A stretch of DNA of 64,000 bases from JAHCHG01 sp965214585 (GCA_965214585.1 OZ243957.1:620001-684000); one strand, 5' to 3'; positions 39,672 to 48,888 are shown, counted from the first letter of the stretch. The notes: generated by a model from the sequence alone, not told the origin. Numbers and translations are program-made.

Positions 39672-40841
39672 ATGAAATTTAAAAGAATCGTGTTAATGAT
39701 TTTGGACAGCGCGGGGATCGGCGCGATGCCGGATGCGGAAAGTTGGGGCGACGCGGGCGCGGACACTTTGGGAAATATCTTGAAAACGCGCAAGGTAAAT
39801 TTGCCGAATCTGCAAAACTTGGGTTTGGGAAATATTAAGAAATTAAACGAACTTCCGGCGATTGAAAATCCTTCGGGAAGTTACGGAAAATGCGCCTTGA
39901 AATCGAACGGCAAAGACACGACGACGGGACATTGGGAATTGGCGGGAATCATTCTGGACGAGGCTTTTCCGACTTTTCCACAGGGTTTTCCACAAACTGT
40001 AATTGACGAATTTGCGGAAAAAGCGGAAGTTCCCGGCGTTCTCGGAAATATTGCGGCTTCGGGAACGGAAATTATCAAAGATTTAGGCGAGCAGCACATC
40101 AAAACCGGCAAACCGATTGTTTACACTTCCGCCGATTCGGTTTTTCAGATCGCCGCGCACGAAGCGGTTATTCCAATTGAAAGGCAATACGAAATCTGCG
40201 AAATCGCCCGCGAAATGCTTGACGGCGAAATGAAAGTCGGACGAGTTATCGCGCGTCCGTTCGTCGGCGAAACGAGCGAAAATTTCAAACGCACCGAAAA
40301 CCGCCGCGATTACGCCGTTCCGCCGCCGAATGAAAATCTGCTTCCGACATTAAAAGAAAAAGGTTTCGATGTTGTCGCCATCGGCAAAATCGCTTCGATT
40401 TATGATTTCAAAGGAATTACACAAGATTTAAAGGCAAAGAGCAACGATCAATCAGTTGACCAAACGATCAACGCTCTTAATGCCGATTTAAACGGCTTGA
40501 TTTTCTCGAATCTCGTTGATTTCGATATGCTTTACGGACACCGCCGCGACGCGGAAGGTTACGCAAAAGCATTAGAAGATTTTGACAAACGTCTGCCCGA
40601 AATTCTAAACGCTTTGCGCGACAACGATTTGCTGATAATCACCGCCGATCACGGCAACGATCCGACATTTCGCGGCACAGACCACACGCGCGAATACGCG
40701 CCGCTGCTTGTTTACGGTGCAAACGCAAAAGCGGGCGTAAATTTGGGAACGCGCCAGAGTTTATCGGACATCGGACAGACGATTGCGGAAAATTTCGGAG
40801 TTGAAATAAAAGACGGCGTGAGTTTTTTAAGCGAGCTTTAA
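39672..40841 (+). CDS. deoB: Phosphopentomutase
   Basis: 389 aa. IVLMILDSAGIGAMPDAESW with the metal-binding Asp, GKDTTTGHWELAG with the phosphorylated Thr, and the C-terminal ITADHGNDPTFRGTDHTREY are canonical DeoB motifs of the alkaline phosphatase superfamily. It interconverts (deoxy)ribose 1- and 5-phosphates for nucleoside salvage in the cytoplasm. The small zinc-finger gene starts 2 nt after its stop. Confidence 0.97.
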   Translation: MKFKRIVLMILDSAGIGAMPDAESWGDAGADTLGNILKTRKVNLPNLQNLGLGNIKKLNELPAIENPSGSYGKCALKSNGKDTTTGHWELAGIILDEAFPTFPQGFPQTVIDEFAEKAEVPGVLGNIAASGTEIIKDLGEQHIKTGKPIVYTSADSVFQIAAHEAVIPIERQYEICEIAREMLDGEMKVGRVIARPFVGETSENFKRTENRRDYAVPPPNENLLPTLKEKGFDVVAIGKIASIYDFKGITQDLKAKSNDQSVDQTINALNADLNGLIFSNLVDFDMLYGHRRDAEGYAKALEDFDKRLPEILNALRDNDLLIITADHGNDPTFRGTDHTREYAPLLVYGANAKAGVNLGTRQSLSDIGQTIAENFGVEIKDGVSFLSEL

Positions 40842-40843
40842 AA

Positions 40844-41071
40844 ATGATTTGCGATATTTGCGGCAAAAACGGCGCACGAACAATTTACATTTCAAAAAGT
40901 TACGGCAAAGGCGAAAACCTTCTCGTGATTGAAAATGTTCCCTTCCTTTCCTATCCGCATTGCGGAGAAAGTTATCTGACGGCGAAGACTCTGCGCGAAA
41001 TTGATAACATCAAGCGAAATCGCAGTAAAATCGCAGTCGAGCGACCTGTTCCCGTTGCTGTTCTTGCTTAG
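40844..41071 (+). CDS. YgiT-type zinc-finger protein with a lost cysteine
   Basis: 75 aa. N-terminal CDICGKNGARTIYISKSYGKG and LLVIENVPFLSYPHCGESYL are the YgiT/MqsA zinc-finger layout, but the second CxxC reads YPHC: the first of its cysteines is Tyr (TAT instead of TGT or TGC). Zinc binding may therefore be impaired. Such proteins are usually antitoxin-like regulators of a neighbouring toxin. None is present; deoB lies upstream and a 28-bp inverted repeat downstream. Confidence 0.8.
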   Translation: MICDICGKNGARTIYISKSYGKGENLLVIENVPFLSYPHCGESYLTAKTLREIDNIKRNRSKIAVERPVPVAVLA

Positions 41072-41106
41072 AAACTGTTTGGAAATTGTATCGCAGGCTT
41101 CCAGCC

Positions 41107-41205
41107 GGCAGTCTTGGTGGCTTCCAGCCGCCAATTCGCGCGTTATTTACTTGAATTGGCGGGAAAAACAGATAAGTTTGGCGGCTGGAAGCCACCAAGA
41201 CTGCC
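41107..41205. repeat. 28-bp perfect inverted repeat (GGCAGTCTTGGTGGCTTCCA type)
   Basis: Arms 41107-41134 and 41178-41205 are perfectly complementary; the loop is 43 nt and contains a further small pair (CCAATTCG / AATTGGCG). The flanks show a degenerate outer pair (AGAAACTGTTTGGAAA at 41070 and TTTCCAAACAATTTCT after 41236). Confidence 0.96.
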
Positions 41206-41284
41206 GCCAAGATGACGGCGATACGTTTTTTCTGATTTTCCAAACAATTTCTTAGAAACTTAAAGATCGGAGGAAAATAAAGTT

Positions 41285-41563
41285 ATGATAAAACAACCTG
41301 ATTTGCTTCTTTCTTGCTCTTTCTGCAATAAATCGCACAAGCAGGCGCAGAAATTAATCGCCGGACCGAACGTATATATTTGCAGCGAATGTGTGAATGA
41401 TTTTATCAATCCCTCAAGCAGCATTCCCGAAACTGAGATTTTCAGCAAAAAATGCACATTCTGTGGAAAGACGCGCGTGAAAGTTGATAAGATGATCGAG
41501 AAAAAAGGAATCAAAGTTTGCAATGAATGTCTGGACGTTTGCGTTGAAATAATCGCAGCTTAA
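41285..41563 (+). CDS. Tandem ClpX-type C4 zinc-finger protein
   Basis: 92 aa. Two copies of the ClpX zinc-binding domain: CSFCNKSHKQAQKLIAGPNV...CSEC (about residues 11-37) and CTFCGKTRVKVDKMIEKKGIKV...CNEC (about 57-83). Each matches the N-terminal zf-C4_ClpX domain, but there is no AAA+ ATPase part. In ClpX this domain binds substrates and adaptors, so the protein could be an adaptor-like factor or a small regulator. AGATCGGAGGA precedes the start. Confidence 0.85.
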   Translation: MIKQPDLLLSCSFCNKSHKQAQKLIAGPNVYICSECVNDFINPSSSIPETEIFSKKCTFCGKTRVKVDKMIEKKGIKVCNECLDVCVEIIAA

Positions 41564-41654
41564 AAGACACTTGTAAATTTCTTTTACCGGAAAGCGATTT
41601 TTTATCCGCGCAAACTTGATTTTTTAGCCTAGAAATCTATAATCAATAGTTCGC

Positions 41655-41731
41655 GGCTGGGTAGCTCAGGTGGTTAGAGCGACGGACTCATAACCCGTAG
41701 GTCGGCGGTTCAATCCCGCCTCCAGCCACCA
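41655..41731 (+). tRNA. tRNA with CAT anticodon (tRNA-Met elongator type)
   Basis: 77 nt with encoded CCA. Acceptor GGCTGG/CCAGCC, D arm GTAGCTCAGGTGGTTAGAGC, anticodon loop CTCATAA with CAT at 41689-41691, T arm GGCGG-TTCAATC-CCGCC. The GGCTxxGTAGCTCAG start and the GGACTCATAACCC stem are those of elongator tRNA-Met; a lysidine-modified tRNA-Ile (CAT) cannot be fully excluded. Not an initiator, since the acceptor's first pair is G-C. Confidence 0.93.
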
Positions 41732-41822
41732 CGAATTTAACGGCGGATTTCTAATTCGGAATCCCGCCGTTTTCTCACCAATAAAGGCGTTACTCTTACC
41801 ATATATTCAAATTTAAACTGCT

Positions 41823-44783
41823 CTATTTTATAAAAGCATTCGGAGTCGGTTTGTCGCCGGCAGTTCCGAATTGGACGATTTGAACGCCGCTTGTGCTGTT
41901 TAACTGATACCAGATTCCGTTGCGGAAAACTGCGGCATCGGTTTTGCCGTCGCCGTCGAAATCGGCGGGTGCGGGTTTATCAATTGAAATTCCGAACTGA
42001 ATCGTCGTAAATCCGTTGGAACTTTGCAGCAGATACCAAACTCCGTTTGACGGGCGATAAACTGCATAATCGCTTTTGCCGTCGCCGTCAAAATCGCCGA
42101 TAAGCGGCGCGTCGGACGCGATTCCGAACTGCACGACGTTTGCCTGATTTGTAACTAAATTAAGCGAATACCAAACGCCGCCGCGATAAACCGCCAATTC
42201 CGCCGTTCCGTCGCCGTCGAAATCCGCCGGAACTGGAATATCGCCAGCCGCGCCGAACTGAATTTGCGCGAAACCTTTTGTTGAGCGAAGCAGATACCAA
42301 GTTCCATTGCGAAAAACTGCGATGTCTGTTTTCCCGTCGCCGTCAAAATCGGCGGGCGCGGGTTTATCAGTCGGGATTCCGAACCCGACGGCTGAAAATC
42401 CGTCGGTTGTCCTGTTCAAATACCAGACGGAATTTGACGGGCGAAAAACCGAAACGTCGGCACGTCCGTCGCCGTCATAATCAAATCTCGTCCGCGCCGT
42501 GTTTGAAACTGTCAAACGTAAAAGGCTGTTTCGTGCGACATTATTATAAGAAGTGAAAACGCCGCCGACCAAAATACCGCCGTCCGCTTGTTTGACGATT
42601 TCCCGCACGCTGTTTCGCGCGTCGGCATCAAAACCGGAAACAAACGAACTGTCAAAACTGCCGTCCGCGTTAATTCTCGCTAACTTATTCGCCTGATTTC
42701 CGTTGTAACTCGTAAAATCGCCGCCGATCAGAACTTTGCCGTCGGCTTGTCTGAAAATTTCGTAAACGACAGCGTTCGCGCCCGTTCCGATTTTGAACGT
42801 CGTATCAAGCGAACCGTCGGCATTTGCGCGGGTGAGATTGCTTTGCAAAACGCCGTTGTAACCTCTGAAGTTTCCGCCGATCAAAATTTTGCCGTCCGGC
42901 TGAATTTCAATGTCCTGAACTGTTCCGTCCGTGCCGAAACCCGGATTAAAAGAAGCGTCGAGCGAACCGTTATCGTTGAGCCGCGCAATTGATCTTTGAA
43001 TAATATCGCCGATCCGCACAAAATTTCCGCCGAGCAGATATTTGCCGTCTGTTTGTCGGGCAATACTTAAAACAGAGCCGGTCATCGAAACGGAAAAACT
43101 TCGGTCAAGAGTGCCGTCCGAATTTAGGCGAACGATTCCGGTAATCGGATTAAATCCGGCTGTGAACGAACCGCCGAGCATAATTTTCCCGTCCGATTGA
43201 ATTAAAATGTCGGAAGCGTTCGAGAAATTATCGAACGGGGTAAAAGGCGAATTAAATGTGGAATCAATTGTCCCGTCGGCATTTAAGCGGACAATTCCGA
43301 TGATAGTTTGTTCGTTAAATCTGCTGAAATTTCCGCTGACCAAAATTTTGCCGTCCGCCTGAACAGCAATATCCTGAATCACGCTTGTAAAAGGAGCAAT
43401 ATTCGCATTCGCGCCTGAGCCGATATTAAAACTGCCGTCCAGCGTTCCGTCTTTATTGAATCTGACAAGATTAAAAGCCGTCGTTCCGTTCGCTTTTCCA
43501 AAAGAACCGCCGACTAAAATTTTTCCGTCCGCTTGAACGGCAATTGCTTCAACAATCCCGATGCCTTTAAACGACGTGCCAAACGAACTATCAACCGTTC
43601 CGTCAAAATTATAGCGAACAATTCCGCCGCGCTTTTTGCCGTCAACTTCGGTGAAAAGTCCGGTGAGGATGATTTTCCCGTCCGCCTGCGCTTTAACGCT
43701 GTAAGCCGTGTTATTTGTTAATTTATCCCGAAATGAATTGTCAATCGTTCCGTTCGCGTTAAGCCTTCTGACCGCAAAACCCGAAGTAAATAAATCCGCA
43801 AATCTGCCCGCGATCAGAATTTTCCCGTCCGTCTGAACGTCAATATATTCGATTTTCGCGCCGTTCTGACCGTTTGAAAAACCCGCGTCCAAAGTCCCGT
43901 CTTTGTTCAGCCGAGCGAAACCCCGAACAAAATTCCCGTTGTAACTCGTAAAATCTCCGCCGATTAGAATTTTATCGTCCGCCAGAACGCGCATCGCGTG
44001 AATGCCGAGATTTGCGCCGTTGCCGTTCGGATTAAACGTATTGTCAATCGTCCCGTTCGCGTTTAGCCGCGCAAGATTGACCGGATACGGATTGCCGAGA
44101 ATAAATGTTCCGCCGACAAGAATTTTCCCGTCCGTCTGAATTTCGATTTCTTCAACCGGATATGCAAGCGTGAACGGCGAATTAAAATTCGTGTCAAGCG
44201 TTCCGTCCTGATTGATTCTGGCAACGCTGATCGTCCGCACGCCATTATAAGTTGTGATATTTTCACCCGCGATCAAAATTTTCCCGTCCGCCTGCAACGC
44301 CAAATCTCTAACCGTTCCGATTGCGCTCACGCCCGCGCCGTTCGGATTAAAAGAAGCATCCAAACTTCCGTCTGCATTGAGCCGCGCCAAACCGCTTTTT
44401 GAAACATTATTGTAAGTTCTAAACGCGCCGCCGATTAAAATTTTGCCGTTTGCTAAAATTTTAATTTCGTAAACCGAATCGTCCGCGCCGCTTCCGTTCG
44501 CATTGAAACTCGAATCAAGCGTTCCATCCGAATTAAGCCGCGCCAGAAACGGTTTTTTAATGCCGTTTGCAAAACTAAAATCGCCGCCGACCAAAATTTT
44601 CCCGTCCGCTTGCGTCGCCGAAATAAAAACCGCCGCCGGAGCGTCCGACACGCCGCCGGAAAATGACTGATCGAGATTTAATTTTTGAGAAAACACTTGA
44701 CTGCCTGCGGCGAAAATAAGCAGTATCGAGAAGAATATAAATTTCAAAACGCCCGTTTTTGATACTTTATTAAAACTTTTCAT
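41823..44783 (-). CDS. Secreted delta-60 repeat (DUF5122) beta-propeller protein with FG-GAP-like tail
   Basis: 986 aa from ATG 44781-44783; the longer frame uses a TTG. Signal segment VLKFIFFSILLIFAAGSQVFS. Fourteen repeats of about 55 residues with ADGKILVGGDF cores fill residues about 35-785: the delta-60/DUF5122 beta-propeller unit. The C-terminus has five FG-GAP-like repeats (DYDGDGRADVSVFRP, DFDGDGKTDIAVFRNGTWYLL). This same tail ends the protein at 16982-20743. Likely a large exported repeat protein. The gene runs toward the tRNA, about 90 nt away. Confidence 0.88.
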   Translation of the reverse strand: MKSFNKVSKTGVLKFIFFSILLIFAAGSQVFSQKLNLDQSFSGGVSDAPAAVFISATQADGKILVGGDFSFANGIKKPFLARLNSDGTLDSSFNANGSGADDSVYEIKILANGKILIGGAFRTYNNVSKSGLARLNADGSLDASFNPNGAGVSAIGTVRDLALQADGKILIAGENITTYNGVRTISVARINQDGTLDTNFNSPFTLAYPVEEIEIQTDGKILVGGTFILGNPYPVNLARLNANGTIDNTFNPNGNGANLGIHAMRVLADDKILIGGDFTSYNGNFVRGFARLNKDGTLDAGFSNGQNGAKIEYIDVQTDGKILIAGRFADLFTSGFAVRRLNANGTIDNSFRDKLTNNTAYSVKAQADGKIILTGLFTEVDGKKRGGIVRYNFDGTVDSSFGTSFKGIGIVEAIAVQADGKILVGGSFGKANGTTAFNLVRFNKDGTLDGSFNIGSGANANIAPFTSVIQDIAVQADGKILVSGNFSRFNEQTIIGIVRLNADGTIDSTFNSPFTPFDNFSNASDILIQSDGKIMLGGSFTAGFNPITGIVRLNSDGTLDRSFSVSMTGSVLSIARQTDGKYLLGGNFVRIGDIIQRSIARLNDNGSLDASFNPGFGTDGTVQDIEIQPDGKILIGGNFRGYNGVLQSNLTRANADGSLDTTFKIGTGANAVVYEIFRQADGKVLIGGDFTSYNGNQANKLARINADGSFDSSFVSGFDADARNSVREIVKQADGGILVGGVFTSYNNVARNSLLRLTVSNTARTRFDYDGDGRADVSVFRPSNSVWYLNRTTDGFSAVGFGIPTDKPAPADFDGDGKTDIAVFRNGTWYLLRSTKGFAQIQFGAAGDIPVPADFDGDGTAELAVYRGGVWYSLNLVTNQANVVQFGIASDAPLIGDFDGDGKSDYAVYRPSNGVWYLLQSSNGFTTIQFGISIDKPAPADFDGDGKTDAAVFRNGIWYQLNSTSGVQIVQFGTAGDKPTPNAFIK

Positions 44784-44992
44784 ATTTTTTGTCGAGTTAT
44801 ACAATTTCTTTCGCGTGATATTAATAAATCTGAAATTTGCCCTAAATTGTTTTACAATTTCACTTTGGTAAAATTGCAGGAAATTCGGTTTTGAAAATCG
44901 GGAAATTATAGCATCAAATAAAATCTTTGCAAACTATTTTCTTCTAAACTAAAATAACTTGATTTTACTGTTACCTAAAAACTTTTCCTATT

Positions 44993-46309
44993 ATGAAAAT
45001 TTATCTGTCAATTTTTATCGCTTCCGCCGCTGCAATGTTTTTCTCCGTTTTCGTTATGAATTCCAAAGCACAAACGCCGAAAGAGTTATCCGCAACTTGG
45101 GAAAAATCGCACGTTTCCGACAAATTCCCGTCAAATGTCCGCCACAAGGATTTGCAGAAATATCTGGAGAAACTCAAAAAACTCGGCTTAAAAATCCAGC
45201 AGGTCGGCGCGTCTTACGCAAATCGTGAAATTTATCAAATCGAATGGGGACGCGGGAAAACAAAGGTTTTTATGTGGTCGCAGATGCACGGCGACGAGCC
45301 GACGGCGACTTCCGGTTTGATTGATATGTTCGCGTTTTTAGAGAAGAATAAAAATCTTGATTGGGTGAAAAATCTCGAAAATTCGCTGACGATTCGCGCC
45401 GTTCCGATGCTTAATCCTGATGGCGCGGAACTTTATCAGCGAAGAAATCTGCAATCAATTGACATTAACCGCGACGCGCAAAATCTTGAAACTCCCGAAG
45501 GCAGATTATTAAAAAAACTGCGCGACGAATTCGCTCCCGACATCGGTTTTAATCTGCACAATCAACAGGAATTAACGACAGTCGGCAACACGCCAAAGCA
45601 AGCGACAATCTCATTTCTCGCCGTTTCCGGCAACGCCGAAAATAAAACCTACGCCGGACACGAACGCAACAAACAAATTATCGCGGAAATGACGAACGCG
45701 CTGAACGAATTTATTCCCGGACACATCGGACGCTACGACGACACATACGAGCCGCGGGCGTTCGGCGATATGATCTCCGCTTGGGGTTCGCCCGTAATTT
45801 TGATCGAAACCGGCGCACTTCACGGGCGCGACGAAATGTTTTTGGTAAAATTAAACTTCATCGCAAATCTGACCGCCTTAAACTCAATCGCAAACGAAAG
45901 CCACAAACGCGCCGACGCAAAAGTTTACGAAAATCTCCCGTTCAACAACTCCGGCGAACTCTACAACGTAATTTTCCGCCGCGCTAACATCATCAATCCA
46001 ACCGACCAAACCGAACCGTTTACCGCCGACATCGCCATCAACCGCGAACGCCGCCGCGACGAACTGCCCGCGCCGTTTTTCATCCGCGAAGTCGGCGATC
46101 TGTCCGTTTACAAAGGCTTGGACGAATACGACGTGAGCGAGTTTTATCTCGTCCCGAAAAACGACAGCGTAAAACTCGGCGCGGCAGGCGATTTTCTCTT
46201 TTACAAAAAGGAGCGAAAAATTGATTTCGCCGCTAAAGATTTGGAAAAACAATTTCCGCCCGATGCCGCTTTCATAGGCGGAAAATGGACAAAACCGCTT
46301 CCAAAATGA
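44993..46309 (+). CDS. M14 family zinc carboxypeptidase, secreted
   Basis: 438 aa. Signal peptide MKIYLSIFIASAAAMFFSVFV ending near KAQ. Zinc ligands in SQMHGDEPTATSG (His and Glu) with a third His in FNLHNQQE; the catalytic Glu is in ILIETGALHGRDE. It removes residues from peptide C-termini or acts on cell-wall peptides; the substrate cannot be told. Divergent from the DUF5122 gene. It ends 220 nt before the restriction-modification cassette. Confidence 0.9.
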   Translation: MKIYLSIFIASAAAMFFSVFVMNSKAQTPKELSATWEKSHVSDKFPSNVRHKDLQKYLEKLKKLGLKIQQVGASYANREIYQIEWGRGKTKVFMWSQMHGDEPTATSGLIDMFAFLEKNKNLDWVKNLENSLTIRAVPMLNPDGAELYQRRNLQSIDINRDAQNLETPEGRLLKKLRDEFAPDIGFNLHNQQELTTVGNTPKQATISFLAVSGNAENKTYAGHERNKQIIAEMTNALNEFIPGHIGRYDDTYEPRAFGDMISAWGSPVILIETGALHGRDEMFLVKLNFIANLTALNSIANESHKRADAKVYENLPFNNSGELYNVIFRRANIINPTDQTEPFTADIAINRERRRDELPAPFFIREVGDLSVYKGLDEYDVSEFYLVPKNDSVKLGAAGDFLFYKKERKIDFAAKDLEKQFPPDAAFIGGKWTKPLPK

Positions 46310-46343
46310 TTTACAGCGTTTGCGTAAGTTGAAAGGAAAAACC

Positions 46344-46440
46344 CGACAAAATAATTGATATTTGATAACCAGAAATGGATAATTTCGGAAACAAAACCCA
46401 ATTAACAATTATCAATTTTCAATTCTCAATTATTTTGTCG
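46344..46440. repeat. 15-bp inverted repeat of CGACAAAATAATTGA
   Basis: CGACAAAATAATTGA (46344-46358) is complementary to 46426-46440; the loop contains AATTAACAATTATCAATT words like those of the array at 1895-2004. It follows the M14 peptidase gene and precedes the restriction-modification cassette. Confidence 0.85.
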
Positions 46441-46530
46441 GTGCTAAACGCCGAAAAATTAAAATCGTTTCAGTTTACATAAACATTCGGATAATTTGAA
46501 AATATTCTGTTTTATTGGATAATAAACGAA

Positions 46531-46743
46531 ATGACTGAAACAGAATTAATAAACAAAGATGAACTAATTTATTGGGTTGATAAATCATTTGTGCAGGAAA
46601 CCGCAAAAGAAAGAATCGGACGAGAACTTAGTGAAGGAGTAATAAAAGTATTTACTAAGATGATAGAGATTGGCTTGTCGGATGCGGTTTGGATAAGCAC
46701 AACAACTGCTATTGACTATATAGCTGAAGAAGAAGAAACCTAA
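46531..46743 (+). CDS. Small protein upstream of the methyltransferase
   Basis: 70 aa (MTETELINKDELIYWVDKSF). Acidic and helical, with no helix-turn-helix I can identify. It ends 1 nt before the methyltransferase start, so it is the first gene of the restriction-modification operon. A control-protein role is possible from position only; the sequence does not resemble the usual C proteins. Function unknown. Confidence 0.55.
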   Translation: MTETELINKDELIYWVDKSFVQETAKERIGRELSEGVIKVFTKMIEIGLSDAVWISTTTAIDYIAEEEET

Positions 46744-46744
46744 A

Positions 46745-47605
46745 ATGAAAAGTTTAATGACCCAAATAGTTCTCGGCGATAGCGTTGAAAAATTAAAATT
46801 ACTTCAAGAAAATTCGATTGATTTGATTTTTACCTCTCCGCCTTACGCTGATCGCCGAAAAAATACTTACGGCGGAGTTAAGCCCGAAGAATATGTTGAT
46901 TGGTTTTTGCCCGTTTCCGAAGAACTTTTGCGAGTTCTCAAACCGAAAGGAACTTTTGTATTGAACATCAAAGAAAAAGTTGAAGAAGGCGAACGAAGCA
47001 CTTACGTTATCGAATTGATTTTAGCTTTGCGAAAACAAGGTTGGCTTTGGACGGAAGAATTTATTTGGCACAAGAAAAATTCTTTTCCCGGAAAATGGTC
47101 AAATCGTTTTCGTGATTCTTGGGAAAGACTTTTGCAGTTTAATAAAAACAGAAAATTCAATATGTATCAAGATGCCGTTAAAGTTCCAATCGGCGATTGG
47201 GCGAAAGGCAGATTAAAGAATTTGAGCGAAACCGACAAAGTTCGTGATAACGCAAAAAACGGAAGCGGTTTTGGGAAAAATGTTTCTAATTGGGTTGGAA
47301 AAAAGACAGTTTATCCGACAAATGTTTTGCATCTTGCGACTGAATGCAACAACAAAAATCATAGTGCCGCTTTTCCCGACGATTTGCCCGAATGGTTTAT
47401 AAAACTTTTTACAAAAGAAGGCGATACGGTTTTAGACCCGTTTGCAGGTTCGGGAACAACTTTATTTGTCGCTCAAAATATGAACAGAAACTCTCTCGGA
47501 ATCGAAATTGTTCCCGAATATGTCGAAATGATCCAATCAAAACTTCAAGAAAATAATTTTCCGCTTTTTGAATCGGAATCAACTTATGAAATTGCTAAAT
47601 CTTGA
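46745..47605 (+). CDS. Type II DNA methyltransferase (beta-class amino-methyltransferase)
   Basis: 286 aa. Motif IV is TSPPYADRR near residue 30, and motif I DPFAGSGTTLFVAQNMNRN lies near residue 235. This order (catalytic motif first, SAM motif last) defines the beta class of N6-adenine / N4-cytosine methyltransferases; SPPY is common in N4-cytosine enzymes. It protects the site cut by the restriction enzyme that overlaps it downstream. The specificity cannot be read. Its codons are AT-richer than the neighbouring housekeeping genes, consistent with transfer. Confidence 0.93.
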   Translation: MKSLMTQIVLGDSVEKLKLLQENSIDLIFTSPPYADRRKNTYGGVKPEEYVDWFLPVSEELLRVLKPKGTFVLNIKEKVEEGERSTYVIELILALRKQGWLWTEEFIWHKKNSFPGKWSNRFRDSWERLLQFNKNRKFNMYQDAVKVPIGDWAKGRLKNLSETDKVRDNAKNGSGFGKNVSNWVGKKTVYPTNVLHLATECNNKNHSAAFPDDLPEWFIKLFTKEGDTVLDPFAGSGTTLFVAQNMNRNSLGIEIVPEYVEMIQSKLQENNFPLFESESTYEIAKS

Positions 47606-48311
47606 TAAAGTTACCGAATATGTTGAGATACACATTTCAACTTTTCATCAAAGAAGATTAGAAAAAATCAAAGAACTAAAACTCAATGATGTCTTGAAAA
47701 AGAAAAATCCATATCTTTTTAAGGCGAAAAATGTTTTGACGGCTCAAGATTTGGTCAAAGGCATTTTGGATGCTTATCTTTCGTCGCAAGAAGAAGGTCT
47801 TTTCGGCATATTTATCGAAGGATTAGCTATTTTTGTCTGCAATGAAGTTTACGGAGCGAAAAAGTCCGAACTTGCAGGTTTGGATATGGAATTTGTAAAA
47901 GACGACGTTTATTACATCGTCGAAATCAAAGCCGGTTGGAATTGGGGAAACGCGAGTCAAATCAAACAATTAAGGAAAAATTTCATAAATGCACAAGCCT
48001 TTCTTTCAACAAAAATAGAAAACGAAATTGTTGCAATTAACGGTTGTTGTTTCGGAAAAGATAGAAAGCCTGACAAAAACGGTTATTTCAAATTGTGCGG
48101 ACAAAGATTTTGGGAATTTATATCTGGAGATGAGCAGATTTATACGGAAATAGTCGAACCGATTGGTTATAAAGCAAAGGAGAAAAATCAAGAATTTTTA
48201 GAAGCATATTCCGCCGTGATAAATAAATTTACAATGGAATTCTCTCAAACTTTTTGCGATGACGGCGTAATAATTTGGGAAAGATTGTTGAAATATAATT
48301 CGGGAAAATAA
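47586..48311 (+). CDS. PmeII-family type II restriction endonuclease
   Basis: 241 aa from ATG 47586 (MKLLNLDKVTEYVEIHISTF), overlapping the methyltransferase end by 20 nt; the longer frame begins at a TTG inside that gene. NPYLFKAKNVLTAQDLVKGI, LDAYLSSQEEGLFGIFIEGL and the PD-(D/E)XK-like core GLDMEFVKDDVYYIVEIKAGWNW fit the PmeII family (Asp and E-I-K catalytic residues). It cuts unmodified foreign DNA. AT-rich like its partner. Specificity unknown. Confidence 0.88.
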   Translation: MKLLNLDKVTEYVEIHISTFHQRRLEKIKELKLNDVLKKKNPYLFKAKNVLTAQDLVKGILDAYLSSQEEGLFGIFIEGLAIFVCNEVYGAKKSELAGLDMEFVKDDVYYIVEIKAGWNWGNASQIKQLRKNFINAQAFLSTKIENEIVAINGCCFGKDRKPDKNGYFKLCGQRFWEFISGDEQIYTEIVEPIGYKAKEKNQEFLEAYSAVINKFTMEFSQTFCDDGVIIWERLLKYNSGK

Positions 48312-48318
48312 ATTTTGA

Positions 48319-48888
48319 TTATCTGCAATTTGAATTCAAATCTACGGAATAACGAACGATTGTGTCAATCAGCGCGGCTTCATCAAACTGTAATTTTGAA
48401 ACGCTTAACTTTTTAACTTCAAAAAGCGGAAGCATTTTTGTTAAATATGAATTAGTTGCCCCTTCAAAGAAAAGATTTACTAAGCCCTCTCTAAAATACT
48501 TATTTGTTAAAGTAAAATTACGAATTTTTTGATAATTCCACTCACGAAAATTTTCAATTGATTGAACTCCGCTCCATTTATCCTTATAAACGAGTTTGCA
48601 AAGTTCTTTATTATCAGAAATGCGAATTACAGTTATCAAACGCCTAAAAAATGATTTTGATAATCCCATTAAAGCTAAGATAGCAATCAGCCCGTCTTCT
48701 TTGTTTAGTATTAAGTCCGCAATAAGTTCTTTGCGTAAACCGCCGTAGGCAATTTCATTTCTCAAAATCAGGATAATTTCTTTAACCGAATGGATGCAAA
48801 TTTCATTTCGCGGTTTGAAATCGGTGTCGTGCGAATGAAAAGTGCTTTTTAAAATTAATGTTGAAATTTTTTCTTCGTTGCTTCTCAT
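48319..48888 (-). CDS. Hypothetical protein, convergent with the restriction enzyme
   Basis: 189 aa, no signal peptide, helical, AT-rich codons like the adjacent restriction-modification genes. I recognise no family. The sequence has regularly spaced hydrophobic helices (IADLILNKEDGLIAILALMGLS). It lies 7 nt beyond the restriction enzyme on the other strand and upstream of recN. It may have arrived with the cassette, possibly as a nucleic-acid- or repeat-binding helper, but this rests on position only. Confidence 0.55.
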   Translation of the reverse strand: MRSNEEKISTLILKSTFHSHDTDFKPRNEICIHSVKEIILILRNEIAYGGLRKELIADLILNKEDGLIAILALMGLSKSFFRRLITVIRISDNKELCKLVYKDKWSGVQSIENFREWNYQKIRNFTLTNKYFREGLVNLFFEGATNSYLTKMLPLFEVKKLSVSKLQFDEAALIDTIVRYSVDLNSNCR

